A stretch of DNA of 64,000 bases from Blasia pusilla. Its lineage: Eukaryota > Marchantiophyta > Marchantiopsida > Blasiales. The stretch spans positions 54,250,001-54,314,000 of the forward strand of contig CM114272.1 in NCBI GenBank assembly GCA_050084515.1, written 5' to 3'. The notes beneath the pieces are model-generated. The model was given only the letters and a program-made list of their open reading frames with translations, had not been told where the DNA came from and did not search any database. Positions 23,180-36,799 of this stretch are shown here, piece after piece. Positions within the stretch are counted from its first letter, which is position 1; the number at the start of each line of letters is the position of its first letter. The translations under genes were made by a program, and so were the position numbers.

Positions 23180-24735
23180 CTTAATTGAATATGAAAAAAA
23201 ACTAACACGGTATCGCTTCTTTGTGGTGGATGAAAATTGAGTTAATGCCACTACTAATAAGGCATGAAGGAAGTAATAGGGCATGAAGAGGGTACCTGTC
23301 AAATTTTAGAGTGGAAAAATATTAACATGGTCCCTATCTTTATTTCGGCTCACATCGGTTGAGAAATCACTATGGAAGAACTTGCATTGTGTAGCCTCTG
23401 CACTCAAAATTGACTTCGCGCCCAAGTGACACAAGGAGTCCATGATACGTCGCAACATAAGAGAGAAAACCGATTAACGTGGCCTAGTTGTAGAGGCCTT
23501 CATAAAGATTTACTTTCTAGTACCACTAATATATGAATTATACAATAAGTGATTCATGATGCATTGTCACAAGAAATTTAGGCCTTGAATTAAAACTTTT
23601 GGTATAAAAATACCATAAAACATATGATAATTACGTAAAAATTTATTCTAATATTATGTTTGCTTCTCCCCCATTTAAATAAAAATTTGAAACAATTATC
23701 TAAATGCTTTACACATCATAAATTTTTATTGTATAAGATTATAAAAAAATCAATTGAATCGAGATCAAAATTTATTTTTTTAAACAAGTACAATAAATCA
23801 CCAATCCAAAAATTTAGAAATCTTGTATAGAAAAAAATTCCTGAAATATCTAACTGGTCACACATAAAAAATTTATAAGCCATAATAGTTTTTGGGAATA
23901 GATGTCCGCCCTAGGGATGGACTTGTCCATTTTTGTGCAATGATGAGAAAGGGAGAGGGTTCCCCATTATAGGTACTTATGGGGCCCTCCAAGGGAATCC
24001 CACCTTTAACATCATTCACATAGGGCCCTTTATTTTGGTCCACAAGCCACACATGGTTTACAAGGCGCCAACCTAGGATGAACTAGTTGACCCCCATGCT
24101 GGCTTGGGGGTGTCATGTGGTAGATTCCAAACATCTTGACTTCCCTAAAATCATCTTGGAACCTTAACACATGTTTACTGGGTCTCATGGCTAGGTAGGC
24201 TAGCGCCCCTCCCGATTCTCGCTATTGGTGTCTCATGGTTGTCTTGCCTCCTTTGTGTTTTATGACTAGTCTCATGGCGTCTCACCCCTCTTCACTACTA
24301 GCTCCCAAATTCTATGCTAATTGCCCTTGACTTGGAACTTGGCTCAAAGATCTTATACCTTTTGTTCCTCTACCTCATTCCCGTGAGTGCCTACATCTTT
24401 CCTCCTAAAGTTAGTCTTGACTAGCGTTAGTCCCAAGGTTGATTCTGCTGCCCTTCCTAGTCTCATGACTAGCTAGTTTTGGTTTGTACTTTTCTTGATC
24501 ACACCAAGGTCTCTCTTGAGTCTCTTCCTTTGACCCATAATCCTTAATTGCTTCTCACATTCCCACTAGCGTGAATGCCATAAACTTAGTCATTCATAAC
24601 GTATTCCTCTATCCAAGTGCCTTTTATCCCTACTTGCCAATGCCTCTAGGCCCATGCTTATAGCTTGGGCACCCATATACTAGTATTTTTCTTAAAAATC
24701 AGAGATCATTTTTTCATCAAATATCACTGTTTTTA
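23177..24735. other. No gene; contains one end of a hAT-type MITE
   Basis: At 23902-23945 the sequence atgtccgccctagggatgg, then acttgtccatttttgtgca, matches the right end of the MITE at 36928-37239. The rest is repetitive-looking, rich in short catgg/ctagt words, with no coding frame. Confidence 0.5.
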
Positions 24736-24739
24736 TGAA

Positions 24740-24790
24740 TCTACTATATTAAAAGAGGAGTACCTCTTGGTGTGGACTAGATGTTGGTTC
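24740..24790 (+). repeat. Possible Helitron 5' terminus
   Basis: The string tctactatattaaaagagga beginning at 24740 has the TC start and AT-rich form common at plant Helitron 5' ends. No matching 3' hairpin plus CTRR was found close by. Confidence 0.3.
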
Positions 24791-25479
24791 AGTGCATCCC
24801 CGAACTTTCCCTTTCAAAGGAGAATTGAATAGCCCTACTACACTACTCTTTCTTAAGGCCCTTGGAAGTCATAAGAATGCCATCTTATATCTATTATCGC
24901 TTTTGACCAAATACTCCTAAAAACACTATAAGGTGATGAATAAAACTAATCCTTACAAGAATAAAAGAATGTTCTATGTAATCTAGGGCCCACAGATTTT
25001 GTGCACATGGACCAGTAAAACTAGATTTCGAATTGGTTTTCAGATACACCATACATAGAAACCCCCCATTTTCTGCAAATTCTCTTCCAATTTTTTTTAA
25101 AAGAAAAAGATATTTTCAAATTGGATTGGTTACAAGTACTCATGCATGTCTTTTTACGCCCCCTACATGTATGTCCGGTTTGTTTTCCCGGTTGGGCAAG
25201 TTATCTTGCACATCACCTTGGGTTAGTATGGGTTCTCCCACCATAGATTAAAATTTCGAGATACGTTTTTTTTTTTTTTTATCCGATAGAGGTTAATTGG
25301 ATTCGCCTGACCTTACTTCAATTTTAATTCTAGATTGGTGTTTGCTTGGATTAAATTTTTTTTACGTGGTTGCATTTATTTTATGAAAAACCTCCATCCC
25401 AATACTATCCATCCCTTCCCAAAAGAAGTTGCATTTATTCCATGAAAAGCCTCCAAATAGGGCATATAAAGACGATGGT

Positions 25480-26170
25480 ACCCAATTTACAAATGTCACT
25501 AGCTACATCAACCAAAACTAATACATTTTAGCAGGCCTAATACTAGACTTGCCATAACATGACACCCATCCCTCCGATACCGTCCCATGCTAGACCACCT
25601 AATGAATTGGTGTGACAAAATCGAGAATTCACTACACGATTCTAATATCATTGTCTAATGGAGAAGGAAATGGTTCAAGTCTACCTTTACGCATGGAATC
25701 TATCCATGGACTTTGATCATTGACTTGCCCATTATGGTCATAAAATGATTGACAAAGACTTGGAGAAAACTATTTTTGCGATTATCTGCTCACTAACGTG
25801 ATCATCAAAAGTGGGGTGAACACGTGAAATGGTTTACTTTCCAGATATATATAATTATATATACCCCTTGAAATGCTCTCCCATTTGGTGAAGTCATATG
25901 CCAGCGACGTTACACTTGGGAAAAGGAGAAGATATTTTGGATCTGTTCAACAGCTTTATGTTTTCTTAGGTTGGATTTTGTTTTTAATCATGGGTTTTTC
26001 TGGCTTGAAGAACAGCTAACATTTGTGCACTAATGTTTTGGAGTCCGCAATCATTATCATAACTTTTTTTCTTGCAGGAAAAAAATTAAAGATAATAATT
26101 AAGAGAAACCCCAACCGTATGAGAAAATCTTGTTTTTACGAGCGCTCGGTTTTTCATTTTTTCTTGATTG
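25480..26170 (+). repeat. Second copy of a segment of the LINE remnant at 27.5-28.0 kb
   Basis: 25585-25690 matches 27500-27600 (cccatgctagaccacctaat, then ggagaaggaaatgg), and 26040-26150 matches 27860-27960 (cattatcataactttttt, then cttgcaggaaaaaa). The order is preserved, so this is a decayed paralogue of the downstream element. Confidence 0.6.
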
Positions 26171-26889
26171 AAAACAGTCCACATGGTGAATTTTTTCCCC
26201 CTTGGTTTCCTTTTTTGGGAGAACCATTCATGCTATGAAATTATCGTTATCACTAAGAAAATGATTTTGGAATTGAGACGAGTCCTTTACATGTTAGGTA
26301 GGATTCTTTTTCTTACGGGCTTGCTTTCTTCATGTATTATATTAATATTGATATATGAATATTGTATTGCCAAGTATCCGAGACCGTTCTATTCTCCGAG
26401 ATTTCTTTGGTGGGGAACGTAAGAAGAGAAAAAAAAAAGGGTTGGAAAAAAATGACCAATGCACCTTGTAATTTCATTCTCTTCTTTGGATACTCTATGG
26501 CAGTTTGCGCGAGGAGTATCTCGAATTCATAACGCCACCTAATCCCAGCAATGATTTCGCCCCATTATTATGCAGACCTAACAGTAGGTCACCGGTTTTG
26601 AGTCGTTCGGGTAGGGAAGTAGGAATTCAGTCGGCTATATTCGTTCGTTCTTGTAAGGTAAGGAAGACATGCTAAACGATCCCACAAGGTTTACAGTAAG
26701 AATTGGATTATAAGATCGATGAATGAAAACCGTATCAAGTTAAAAAAAGACAGGTGACATGGATGCAACCGATGGGTAGGATCGGAGGAGGAGGAATGAG
26801 GAGCCGCGTGGTTTGAGGAATCAGTCGCCCCTCTTTGGGTGACATGCATCATTATTTTTTCCTATCATCCGTCGTGCTTGTCGAACTCT

Positions 26890-28660
26890 TTCCATGAAGA
26901 CTAACTGTCATGTGGAGACTACGTGGGCGTCTTTTCAGAAACGTGATGATCTACATTTACCCGACGGCTTCTTGCGACCTGTCGGAGGGCTTCGAGTCTT
27001 GGGAGTACCGCTCGGGAGCCAGGACTTTGTATCGACTTTCGTGGCAGCGGCTCTTACCGAGGATCTTCTCCACGTTGATGATCTTACGAGGATTGGTGAC
27101 CCTCAAGTCGCCGGCATTCTCTCTTCTTGTTTTGCTCGAGACCTGGTTACCTCACTAGAACTGGGTTCTCCCACCGGACATCTAGTCACCTTTCTTCCCT
27201 ATATAGATCCTTTGATAGGAAGCTCATGCAGGTGTTTGGGGATCTTCTAGGACCCGGCTCAATTTTAGAGTGCCCCATGGGGAGTTAGCTCGTGAGATTA
27301 GGCCTCTTGGCGATTTTTTTGGTGGAGTAGGTCTTCTCCCGAGTTAGTGGCACCCTCCGCAAAAGGGAGTTGGGCCATAGTGGCACCCCTCCTTTGCTCC
27401 CGATTTTTGGTTAGAGATAGACCGCTCCTTCTACACTACGTCTCCCGGGTCGAGGATGGCTCTTTCCCCACTAGACTTCTTCACTCACATCTTGTAGAGA
27501 TTCCCATGCTAGACCACCTAATGAGTTGAGGCAAAATCGAGCCGTTCTCCCCACTTTCTCCTCCTTAGTTACCTCCGGAGAAGGAAATGGCTCCAATCTT
27601 CCTTGATGGAAGCCCACTTTGAGGCATTTTTAGAGGCACTATGTCTGACGGGAATATCCCCATGGAGGTTAGGGCCCTATTCGCTCTTGCTCGGAAAGGG
27701 GCGAGGCTCATGGGTAGGGGCGCCCCCTTCTCCAGCTTTCCGTATCGCACCACTTACCTATACCACAGCGACGCGGTTCGAAGATATTTTGGGCCTCCCC
27801 AACCATCTTAGGTGGTTGGTTTTTAATTGCGAGTGTCGCGAAGAACTGGATCCACTTGGTGTGCATTTGGCATTATCATAACTTTTTTCTTGCAGGAAAA
27901 AATTAAAGGGTGAGAGGATAGCCACTCACGATGAAAATCTTGTTTTCGAGCGGGATATCATGTTGTATTGCTCATGGGGAAGTGGCTTCCATTTCTGCGA
28001 GAGAGAAGGCACTACTCCTTGCGGGATTCCCTCATTAAGAAAATGCCGATCTCTACATGACACGAGGTGAGGTGGTTGTGGCGGACGTGGTAGTCACAGA
28101 TCCTACGCATGGATATTAATATTGTATGAGCCCAAGTGGTGGCCCCAAGGGCGAATGCTACAAGATTTCTTTTGGGGGGCGAAGAAGACACATATCTAAA
28201 ATCGACAACGAGGACACATCTTCATCCTTCGGCCATAGAGATGTATGGGGCTATGGGGGGGAGAGGTTCGACTTCGTTCATCAATTTAACGCGCCCATCA
28301 TCTCCACTCGAGAAATGGGTTGTCCTTAGCTCTGCGATTCTCATTACAGGCAGCAGGGTCTCCATAGCGTTGCAGCGTGCCCAGGCCAATGGGATTTTTC
28401 GGCTATATTCGGGCTCGGTAAGGGAGACGCCCGGCGCTAAGAGGCCCAGGTTTAGTAGTAGTCATAGCTCTCTTGTTGTTGCTGATATTGTCTCTGCTGT
28501 TGGTGAGTTTCGTCGTTAGGGGGGGGAATGCCCCCTTCTTCCTTTTCTGGTCGTGTTGTGGCCTTCAGGTTTTGACTCTTTGAGTCCCCCTCTTTTGTAC
28601 TTCCGATGGGTTTTCCATCACTCGTTTTTATCGAAGTGCATCTTTCTTTCGGTCAGAAAC
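26890..28660 (+). pseudogene. Decayed LINE: ORF2 C-terminal region and 3' end (second family)
   Basis: Frame 26894-27250 contains GGLRVLGVPLGSQDFVSTFV and DDLTRIGDPQVAGILSSC, which have the form of the region behind the RT in many plant and algal LINEs. A later frame (28136-28519) contains AIEMYGAMGGRGS and SRVSIALQRAQANGIFR, typical of the far C-terminus of the same proteins. Between them the frames are broken. The RT catalytic core is absent. The last 100 bases recur at 17.1 and 20.0 kb. Confidence 0.55.
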
Positions 28661-28669
28661 CAATTATAT

Positions 28670-29990
28670 GATCATACCCGTCAAACTGGGTACTGGAGAA
28701 ATGCTTCGTTCGGAAATACGTCCACTAGTGTAACCCCTACCGAGACGCCCTAACTCTAGAGACCATAGAATCGACGGTCAGAGCACAAGCACCTCTCCTG
28801 CAGATGTTTAGCGACGCCAGGTCAGCCTAATCAGTGCTCCAGTATCCTCCACTGATTACGTCTGCCGTTGGCCAGGAAATACGACACGTGTGTAGACAAC
28901 ACTAACGCATCTTTGAGTGGACGACAGCGGCACAGTGCCACAGCCGATAGTCCCGATACCATTCCCTCCCACTCCCTCGGACCGTCGGACCCGTCCCTCC
29001 CTCCCTCCCTCGCCCGCCTATGTTGAATGTTCACGGTCAACTATAAGTCTGTCACCGGTAAGCCGGCAATCCAGTCACACAGGGAAATAGCCGTACCTCC
29101 GTCTGACAGTATGGCTGGTAGTAACACCTGGTTCTTGGGCAGGACTTGGGAGCCGGGGTCCGGGGAGTTTTTTCGTGACAACCGGTCCGGTCTCTACTAA
29201 ACCGAGCGGTAATTTTCGTCATTCCAATCGGATACGAATATAAAGGATACCCTCCTGAACCCTCGGTTTTTGGCCGGTAAGTGACGAACTGAATCGGAAA
29301 TTCTCAATTTCTTCCGGCCAACTCAACACGTAACCCCGGTTCTCCCTTAACATTGTTCGGAGCCTGCTGCCTCCAAAAAAAAAAATTGATTCACCTAGAT
29401 TCAAGAACACTCGCGTGGCGTATGTCTAGGAGGGCCCGGTTCGGGCGTCTAGGGGCAGTGGAAGATGACAATTTTCGGCGGGGACTAGCTTCCGTTACAG
29501 TGACGCTCGGGGAGGGGGACACTCTACTTCCCTACTCACTCAAATAAAACTAATCGTGGTGTATGTTTGTCCGTGTTTTAATTTTGAATTAAGACATGCA
29601 TTTTGCGAAATTAATTGATGCGTTCGGTACAGGCGAGTGATTTGGTGAGAAAGGTCAAGGATTGAGGAAGAGTCTTCCTTGAGAGACATTGTGCATTTGG
29701 GAAAACTCGACCCGATTAGCGCTTGGCGGTTTTCTTGGTTATCTACGGAACATGCAACCGATTGAGTCCTTGGGACTCCATCCACGTATTTCGCTTGCAA
29801 AGCTCAAGGTTGGGAGTGCTTCAAGGCAAATCTAGGAGAAGTGGAGGTTAGAATCTATAATGTGGCATCACAGTAAACCATCGAATAGGCCATGGTTATT
29901 GGGCGATTTTTGCGGGTTGATCGACATGGCCAAGGACGGGGACAAGCTCTTGTAAGGATAAGAAGATGATCATGGATCTCAAATTACCCC
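28670..29990. other. No gene assigned
   Basis: Moderately GC-rich sequence with a C-rich tract (ccctccctccctccctcg near 28995). No domain-bearing frame and no recognised repeat boundary. Confidence 0.45.
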
Positions 29991-29999
29991 TAATTGGGT

Positions 30000-31060
30000 A
30001 AGGTTTGAGGGATGTGGAGAAATGAGACTATTGGGCCCAATATCCAATGGAACTTTGAGGATATTGGGGAATTTAATGAGTTTTTTGATAATGCTGGAGG
30101 TTTGGGGGATGAAATTCTGAAGACTCTTGGGAACTTGTTGGAGGAATTCAAAGAGTCCTCAGGGGATTCGAAGCCCAAATGGGTGAACCAAAGGAATCAT
30201 CATTTGTCAAGAGGAAGGTTAGTAGGTACACTTAGAGGAAAGTTGTGGGGGTTTAATTGCCCACGAGTTTCAATGAGGTTCGAATCGCCATCTTCGAGAT
30301 GTTGTAGGAACAACCACAAGGCCAAATGGACTCTGTGGTTGGGAAGACCATGAAAGTATGTAGCTCAACTTTGGTCTCATCCCTAGGGTATCAATTGGAA
30401 GAAACGAGGAAGGAGTTATCTGTGTCTAAGGGTGAGATAGATATCAAGCCCCTCAATCAATGGATGACCAAGATGTAGCATGCCTTTGGGGCATATCAAG
30501 TTCTGAAACCTAGGTGGGGAGTTGAGGCCTCTTTGAAGTTGAAGGCATATGCACTCATGTGGTATTAAGAATCTTGTAAGAATCAAAATATAGTGGAGCC
30601 AAATTGGGGGGCGCTCACCTAAAAAATGAGGAGGTGTTTGGGGCCGTAAGATCAAGCAACCCAAGCCGGAATTTGCTTGTGGAAAATGCACTTGGGAGGC
30701 TCAATTGCAAACTTCATTACTTAGTTCCAAGAGATGTTGGTGGTGATTGATGATATATTAGACGTCAACCAAGTGTTCAACTTTGTGGAGGCAATACCAC
30801 CCATGTTGAACCAAAAACCAAGGGAGAAAAGCAAAACCCTGGCAGCCAAGTTTGGGAAGATAAAGAAGGCCATTGACATGCCAACTCAGCTAGTGGCAAG
30901 CGATCCAAGTCTCAAGGAGCGAGACAAGACGGTCCTTGTTTCAAAGATAGGGACATCATTTGATGAGGCGAACGAGAGGAAACCTGCTTAGATAAGGTCG
31001 CAACAAATGCGAGTTCCAAGCAAGGTGGTGCGCTTGTGAGGTGACCTCAAGGGTGGTTCC
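30000..31060 (+). pseudogene. Gag-like remnant of a gypsy element
   Basis: Frame 30734-30991 (DDILDVNQVFNFVEAIPPML and following basic residues) has the character of a gag helical region, and it lies upstream of an RT of the same orientation. Stops separate it from neighbouring pieces. Attribution rests mostly on position. Confidence 0.4.
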
Positions 31061-31139
31061 ATTGTTGGGGAGTCACATTGAAAAATGTGGAGTATGAATT
31101 GGATGTTGCTCTACTCAAGGAGGAACTCGAAAGAAACCT

Positions 31140-32055
31140 TACACCTTGAGTGAAGAAAATCTTGGAAGGATTTGGTGATGTCTTAACCCGAGCTTCCGAA
31201 AGGGTTTCCCACTAGAGGAGATGTGGATTCTAAGATTGAACTTGAATCTAGAACAGCTTCGATGACAAGAAACCCTCGGAGAATGACTTCCCAAGAAAGG
31301 AAACTCTTGTATGAGTACATTTAGGCATTAAAGGAATGCGAGTTTGTTCGCTCGAGTAAGTCAGCGTTTAGAGCTCCTTCGCTGTTTATCTCTAAGAAGA
31401 ATGGGTCTATATCCTTGTCTGTGGATTACATGGTGTTGAATATAAAGACCATCAAGAATAATTATCCTTTGTCTTAGGCACATGATTTTTTCGATGCGGT
31501 AGCGAGATCCAAGTATTTTACCAAGATTGAATTAATGAAAGGGTATTACCAAATTCAAATCACAAAAGGAGATGAACATAAGACAACGATGAGGGCAAGA
31601 TAAAGATCTTATGAGTTCCTAGTGATATGGTTTGGACTAACTAACACACCAACTCTATTCATGATTCTCATAAATTTGATGTATCAAGGTGTGTTAGATA
31701 GAGGAGAAGTGGTTTTCTTCGATGGTATCCTCATATATTCAGTGACCTAGAAGGAACATAAGGTTCTACTCAAAGTAGTCTTGCAGCGTTTGGGGAAGAA
31801 CAAATTGTTCACAAAATCATCTAAGTGTTGTTTCATGTTCCAAGAAGAGGAATTCTTGGAACACATGTTGATAACAAAAGGCATATCACCTAATCATGAA
31901 AAGCTTGAGGCTATCAAGTTATGACAATCACCAAAGAATCTGACTAAGAAAAGGGCATTTGTATGATTTATAACTTTCTTTAGAAGATATATCCAGGATT
32001 TGTCCAAGGTTGCTAGACCATTCTATCATTTCACACGAAAAGCAATGGACTAAGA
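31140..32055 (+). pseudogene. Gypsy reverse transcriptase remnant
   Basis: Across three frames the RT order is readable: SAFRAPSLFISKKNGS, YFTKIELMKGYYQIQI, then FFDGILIYS in place of the catalytic Y-x-DD box, then FEEEFLEHML-like and ITFFRRYIQDLSKVARPF segments leading towards RNase H. The active-site aspartates are partly lost and many stops are present. The remnant is cut off at about 32056 by an LTR. It is not obviously the same family as the element at 46-61 kb. Confidence 0.7.
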
Positions 32056-32620
32056 CGTCATGTCTTTTAGGATAGATTGATGAGTTTTGATAAAGTGCCT
32101 TCGAGGATATTGGAGGATAGCCTGAGGAGACTGAGGATGACTTGTTGAGGCCTTTTGGTAACTTGAGAGAGTAGGTTTCCCCTTTGTTTTGGCCCATTTG
32201 GAACTATAAAGAGAAACTTTCTATTTTGTATAAGTTACCATTAGGAATAGAATTGACTTTCCACTTTGGGAAGTGGCCCTTGACCCCCTACAGTAGGTCA
32301 AGAGCAAATGAGGTGACTTATGACATATATTATCATTACGAGAACTTGTGAGAGGGAAGGGAGTATACCCAAGGAGAGAGAGATTTTGATTTGATTCTCT
32401 CTTTGTTGAACCTCTCGGCATGAGGCAACGGAGCGATGGTTGTCCTTGCCTTGTAAGTAATCCATGACTCTCATTAGGAGAGTGGGGTTGGTTTGACATG
32501 AGAGAGATGTAGTTGTGTGCATATTGTGAGATATTTTGAGTGTTTTTGATTTACATTAGAGATATTTTGGTACACGATCATCTTGATGCTTAGATGCCAT
32601 GACTTAGACATAGAACGAAG
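32056..32620 (+). repeat. LTR of the methyltransferase-gypsy family, plus orientation, inserted in the gypsy RT
   Basis: Shares with the reverse complement of 46310-46971 the start (tgtcttttaggatagat), the middle (tttccactttgggaagtggc) and, after about 510 bases, the module gagatattttggt followed by gatgccatga. No internal sequence of its own follows, so it is a solo or truncated LTR. It contains a TATA-like ctataaagag near 32205. Confidence 0.7.
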
Positions 32621-32639
32621 ATATAAACATAGGAGGGGA

Positions 32640-33360
32640 GTGTTATAGGAATGAAGGACATGTCACTTCAAGATCTCACAAATTTTCTACTTTCATCTTT
32701 GACAAGAAAAAACAAGATCCTTTATTCATTTAGTATCTCCAACGGATGTTCACGTTATATAACTTGCACGTTACGTGTAGTGAAATGTGCGCTTTAAATT
32801 ATAACTTCATTTTTCTATCTACCATTAACATGATATGACATGTTTTGCAAACTTCCTATCCATCAAATCCTATAGATATATGATATTTTAGGAAAGTGTT
32901 GCGGGGCGAGGCACAAAGACGAAAATATACTCTCTGTGTGGAACAACTTGCAAGGCAAATTGAAACAATTCATCTTTGTGAAATTAGTGCCATGCTAATG
33001 TATGCTCATATCTTTAACTTGTTCAAGTTTATTTTCATTTCACTTCATGGCCACTCTTTTGTGATTTATTATGATAAGTCCAAAGTTATTAACTAAATTG
33101 CATGACACGACTTCTTGTAGACTTCCTATTCTATAAAATTCTATAGATATATGTGACTTTCAAAATGTATTACATGGTGAGGCACAAAGATGCAACCGCT
33201 CTTTGTGCGAAAAATGAGAAAGGTGAGCTAAAACCATTCATCTTCCACAAATTAATGATACGCCAACATGTTTTCTTATCTTTAACATATGAAACAGTGC
33301 ACTCATTCTTTCCATGGTGGAGATTTCATTGAATCTATCCCAAGGTATACAACCTTGCGA
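32640..33360 (+). repeat. Imperfect direct repeat upstream of the Helitron genes
   Basis: About 32850-33050 and 33115-33300 share blocks in the same order: gacttcctat, atagatatatg, ggcgaggcacaaagac/ggtgaggcacaaagat, ctttgtg, attcatctt, tatctttaac. It lies between the LTR and the first Helitron frame and may be the Helitron 5' region; the terminal TC was not identified. Confidence 0.45.
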
Positions 33361-33385
33361 GTATGTGATGATTTTGCTCTAGGAT

Positions 33386-36300
33386 TTGTTGCTTGCAACT
33401 TTTTCTTTAAGTCGTACTTACAAATTCCATTTTAGATTAAAGAGTCAAGATGAGATTATCAATGTTCCTAACAATGACATGCCTACTTCCATGCCTCCTT
33501 TGCTCGAGGAATTCCATTTTGAATGGAATGGGGTTGAGGTGCCTACCATGAAAAGTAGTGAAGAGGGAAAGTATTACGTAAGAGGTCAAGAAGATGAAGT
33601 CATGCCCCATGCTTCCACACTTCCAACAAGAATCAAGAACGCGCCTTCTATACTCAATGGAGTTGATAATCCATTAGGGATTGGACATCTTCCGCCTGCT
33701 TTGAAAAATGTCCAAACTTCGACGAATATTGGGAGGATTGTGAAATTCAACAAGTTACTCAATCTTGCACGAACTCGAAACTTCCAAGAAATTGATTTAA
33801 GAAAACTTGGAATGTCATCAATTGTAAGTGAAAAAATGATCTGTCTCAATCTTGGGAAGATGACTAAAATATGTCCTTCGTGTCATGTTCTCCATTGGAA
33901 ATGTAAGAAGGTGAAGGCTACAAGATTTTGCAACTCACCTTTTGGTATGAGTTGCAAACATGGAAACTTGCAAAAGACTCCTCCATTGTTGCAATCATCA
34001 ATTTTAGGTATTGGTGCTCATTTCTTACCCATGCTCAAGCTTATAATTAACTAGCTTCTAGTGGACTTCAGATTACAGAGCAAATTGGTGGTATTGGACA
34101 CTTTAGGGTTCAAGATGGCATCTACCATACCATCGGAGCACTACATCCAGAGGAAGGGGATCATCCTAGATTTGCTCAAATATATATTTATGATAACGAG
34201 AATGAGTTGGAGCATCGAGGAAGAGTTATGTTGCATGACCCTCAACTTAACATCTTACGAGGGCTACAAGAGATGTTACATGAGCATAATCCCTATGTTA
34301 AGGTATTTCCTTCGGCTTCTGAAGTTGTAGCAATCTTTCCAAGGGATGAAAGTGATTGTGTTGATTACCATGATATTATTGTGTAATTACATGGAAGGGG
34401 CACAAGACGTATATCAGACCTAAATGAAGCATATTATCCACTATACTTTGTTTTGTTATTTGTTTATGGTGAAGCGGGTTGGCATCTTGGAATACCATTT
34501 GAGAGTTTCCACAAACTGCAACAAGTAGAGCTATGAGAGATAATACACATGTGGAAGGTATAGATGTAGAATTTTCTAATAACTCAGTGGAGGAGGATAG
34601 AGTTGATGGTGGGATAAATGAGGAGAGACTCCCAATAAATTGAAAGAGTATTACAACCTTGCAATTTTCCTCGTTTCGAATATAAACATGACTTGGAGTT
34701 GAAGATGATGATCGGTTACTTTGATTTGATCGACTTACTCAAGAGTACATGTTTGACCTCTATGCTACTGTAGAGATGCGAAGATTATATTGGGTTCAAT
34801 TAAATCAAAAAGAGTTACGAGCTTAACTGTATCAGGGAGGAAAAGATGCCTTATATCATGATATGGATGGGGCGAGGTTTGGGAGACGCACTTTTTTTCC
34901 TTTTTCTTTTGGTGAGTGGCCACGTCATATGTATCAACTATATCAAGATGAAACGGCCAGTGTGAGGCACTTTCGAAAATCAGAATTGTTTTTTTACCGT
35001 GATATGAAATCATAAGTGGGAAGAGATTACATCGGCATGATTTGGTTGTCCGAGTTTTTAGAAAAAAGAAGAAGAGGGAGTTACTATAGCTTATTATGGA
35101 GAAGAATATCTTGGGTCGCGTTTTGGGATGTATTCATGTGGTGGAGTTCAAAAAATAGGCTTACCACATGTTCATGTCTTGATTATTCTCAGATATGAGG
35201 ATAAGCCACATACCACTTTTGATTATGATTGATTGACATACCACTTTTGAGCTGAAATTCTTGATCCAATCATGCATCCAAGACTCTATTCTACAAGGGT
35301 TAATTTCATGGTTCATGGTTCAAGTGGAGAATTTAATCCAAATGCTCCATATATGGATAGGAAAAAAATGTACCAAAGACTATCCCAAGGTTTTTGCAAC
35401 CGTAACTTCGGAGATTGAATATGGTTACCCAATCTATCGAAGGTACTTAAGCTATTAATTTCTTAATGATTATTAAGTTAGAGCTTCTTGGAGATTACAA
35501 ATTTCTTTTATTTTGTTTGTTATAAATCTTTGAGATATCTTGGATTTCTTCTAATATTGTGTTTTTTGTTACATATGCTAGGTCGGACGATGAACAAAAG
35601 ATATCTTATAATAATTTATTATGTATCCTCTTTGATTGTCATATGAATTTGGAGATCACAAAAAATATTTTTGCAGTGAAATATTTATATGAATACGTAT
35701 GTAAGGGATCTGATGATGTATCATTTAAGATCTTAGAAGATATCGATATCTTCGAAAATGGAGGTCATTGATAAGACATACCTATATCTTGATGCAAGGT
35801 AAACTTTATAGAATTTGATTCTCTTCTTGCTTCTCATTGATTTTTTTTTTATTGATATCATACATATTGAAGTCTATGAAATAAGTTATCTTCAAATTGT
35901 ATGTAGGTATATCACTTCTTCAAAGGCATGTTGGTGGCTTTTCATATTTAATTTACATGTTGAACATCCAAGTATAACGAGATTGGCTACTCATCTACTA
36001 GAGGCACAAACGATTTACTTCAATAATAATGACATGCCAAAGAATATTTTACAAAGAAATAGGGAGACCACCTTAACTCAATGGTTTACGACTAATGAAC
36101 TTGATAAAACGGCTCAAGATTATTTATATCTTGACTTTCCTTTATATTATTTTTGGAGTTAAAAATAAAATTTGGGATTGTAGAGTACAAAGAAGAAGCG
36201 GTTGCGATCACCTTATTGGATGTTTATTCCTTACTCGTCTAGGTAAACACTACATGTTGTATTATGCTTATGTAGCCATTATATTTTGGATTGAATTTTG

Positions 36301-36745
36301 TTATATTACTTTTGAAATATTAATGCAAGAAAATAAATGCTTTCTCTTTGATACTAAATGATGTAACCAATCACATATATTTCTACATGTGATGGAGAAC
36401 GTCATTGGTTGTGGTTACTTCTCCATCATGTTTGAGGCGCACTTTCATATGAACATTTGAGAACTGTACATGGAGTTATATATCCTACTTTTAAGGAAGT
36501 TGTTATTCAATTGAGACTTCTTAAGGATGATAATGAAGTCTTGTCTATGTTCTTTTGCTTATAAGAAGCTTCCGAGATTTCCACATGTTTCTCATTTCGT
36601 CAATTATTTGCCGCTATTCTAGCTTATAATACATCAGCTAGACATGTTGCATTATGGAGTCACTTTTTGGATCCACTCATAAAGGATATATTATATATAC
36701 ACTGTGAGATAAGCAAAAGACATACAACTTCATTTTCTTTTCCTT
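33386..36745 (+). pseudogene. Helitron Rep (rolling-circle initiator) portion of a RepHel protein, decayed
   Basis: The reading order of plant Helitron proteins can be followed through broken frames. N-terminal zinc-finger-like part in 33386-34054 (ICPSCHVLHWKCKK and FGMSCKHGNLQKTPPL). Helitron N-domain at 34060-34330 (GIYHTIGALHPEEG in one frame). Next WPRHMYQLYQDETASVRHF (about 34916-34972). The HUH nuclease motif GLPHVHVL follows, with both His codons at 35167-35175, one base out of frame with VEFKK upstream. Then YPVYRR-like GYPIYRR, the tyrosine region VKYLYEYVCKG (about 35679-35710), CWWLFIFNLH and LTQWFTTNEL. The segment up to 36745 matches the start of the helicase half (YPTFKEVVIQLRLLKDDNE). 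HUH Rep nicks and joins ends in rolling-circle transposition. Multiple stops make this copy inactive. Confidence 0.8.
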
Positions 36746-36799
36746 CTCCTATTCACAATAATATCTTTGGACTTATTTCGAATATATATATAGATTGAT

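Noticed and set aside
23000-23302. 126-codon minus-strand frame with a long Leu-Ser run
   Set aside because: The run is the translation of the (GA)n microsatellite.
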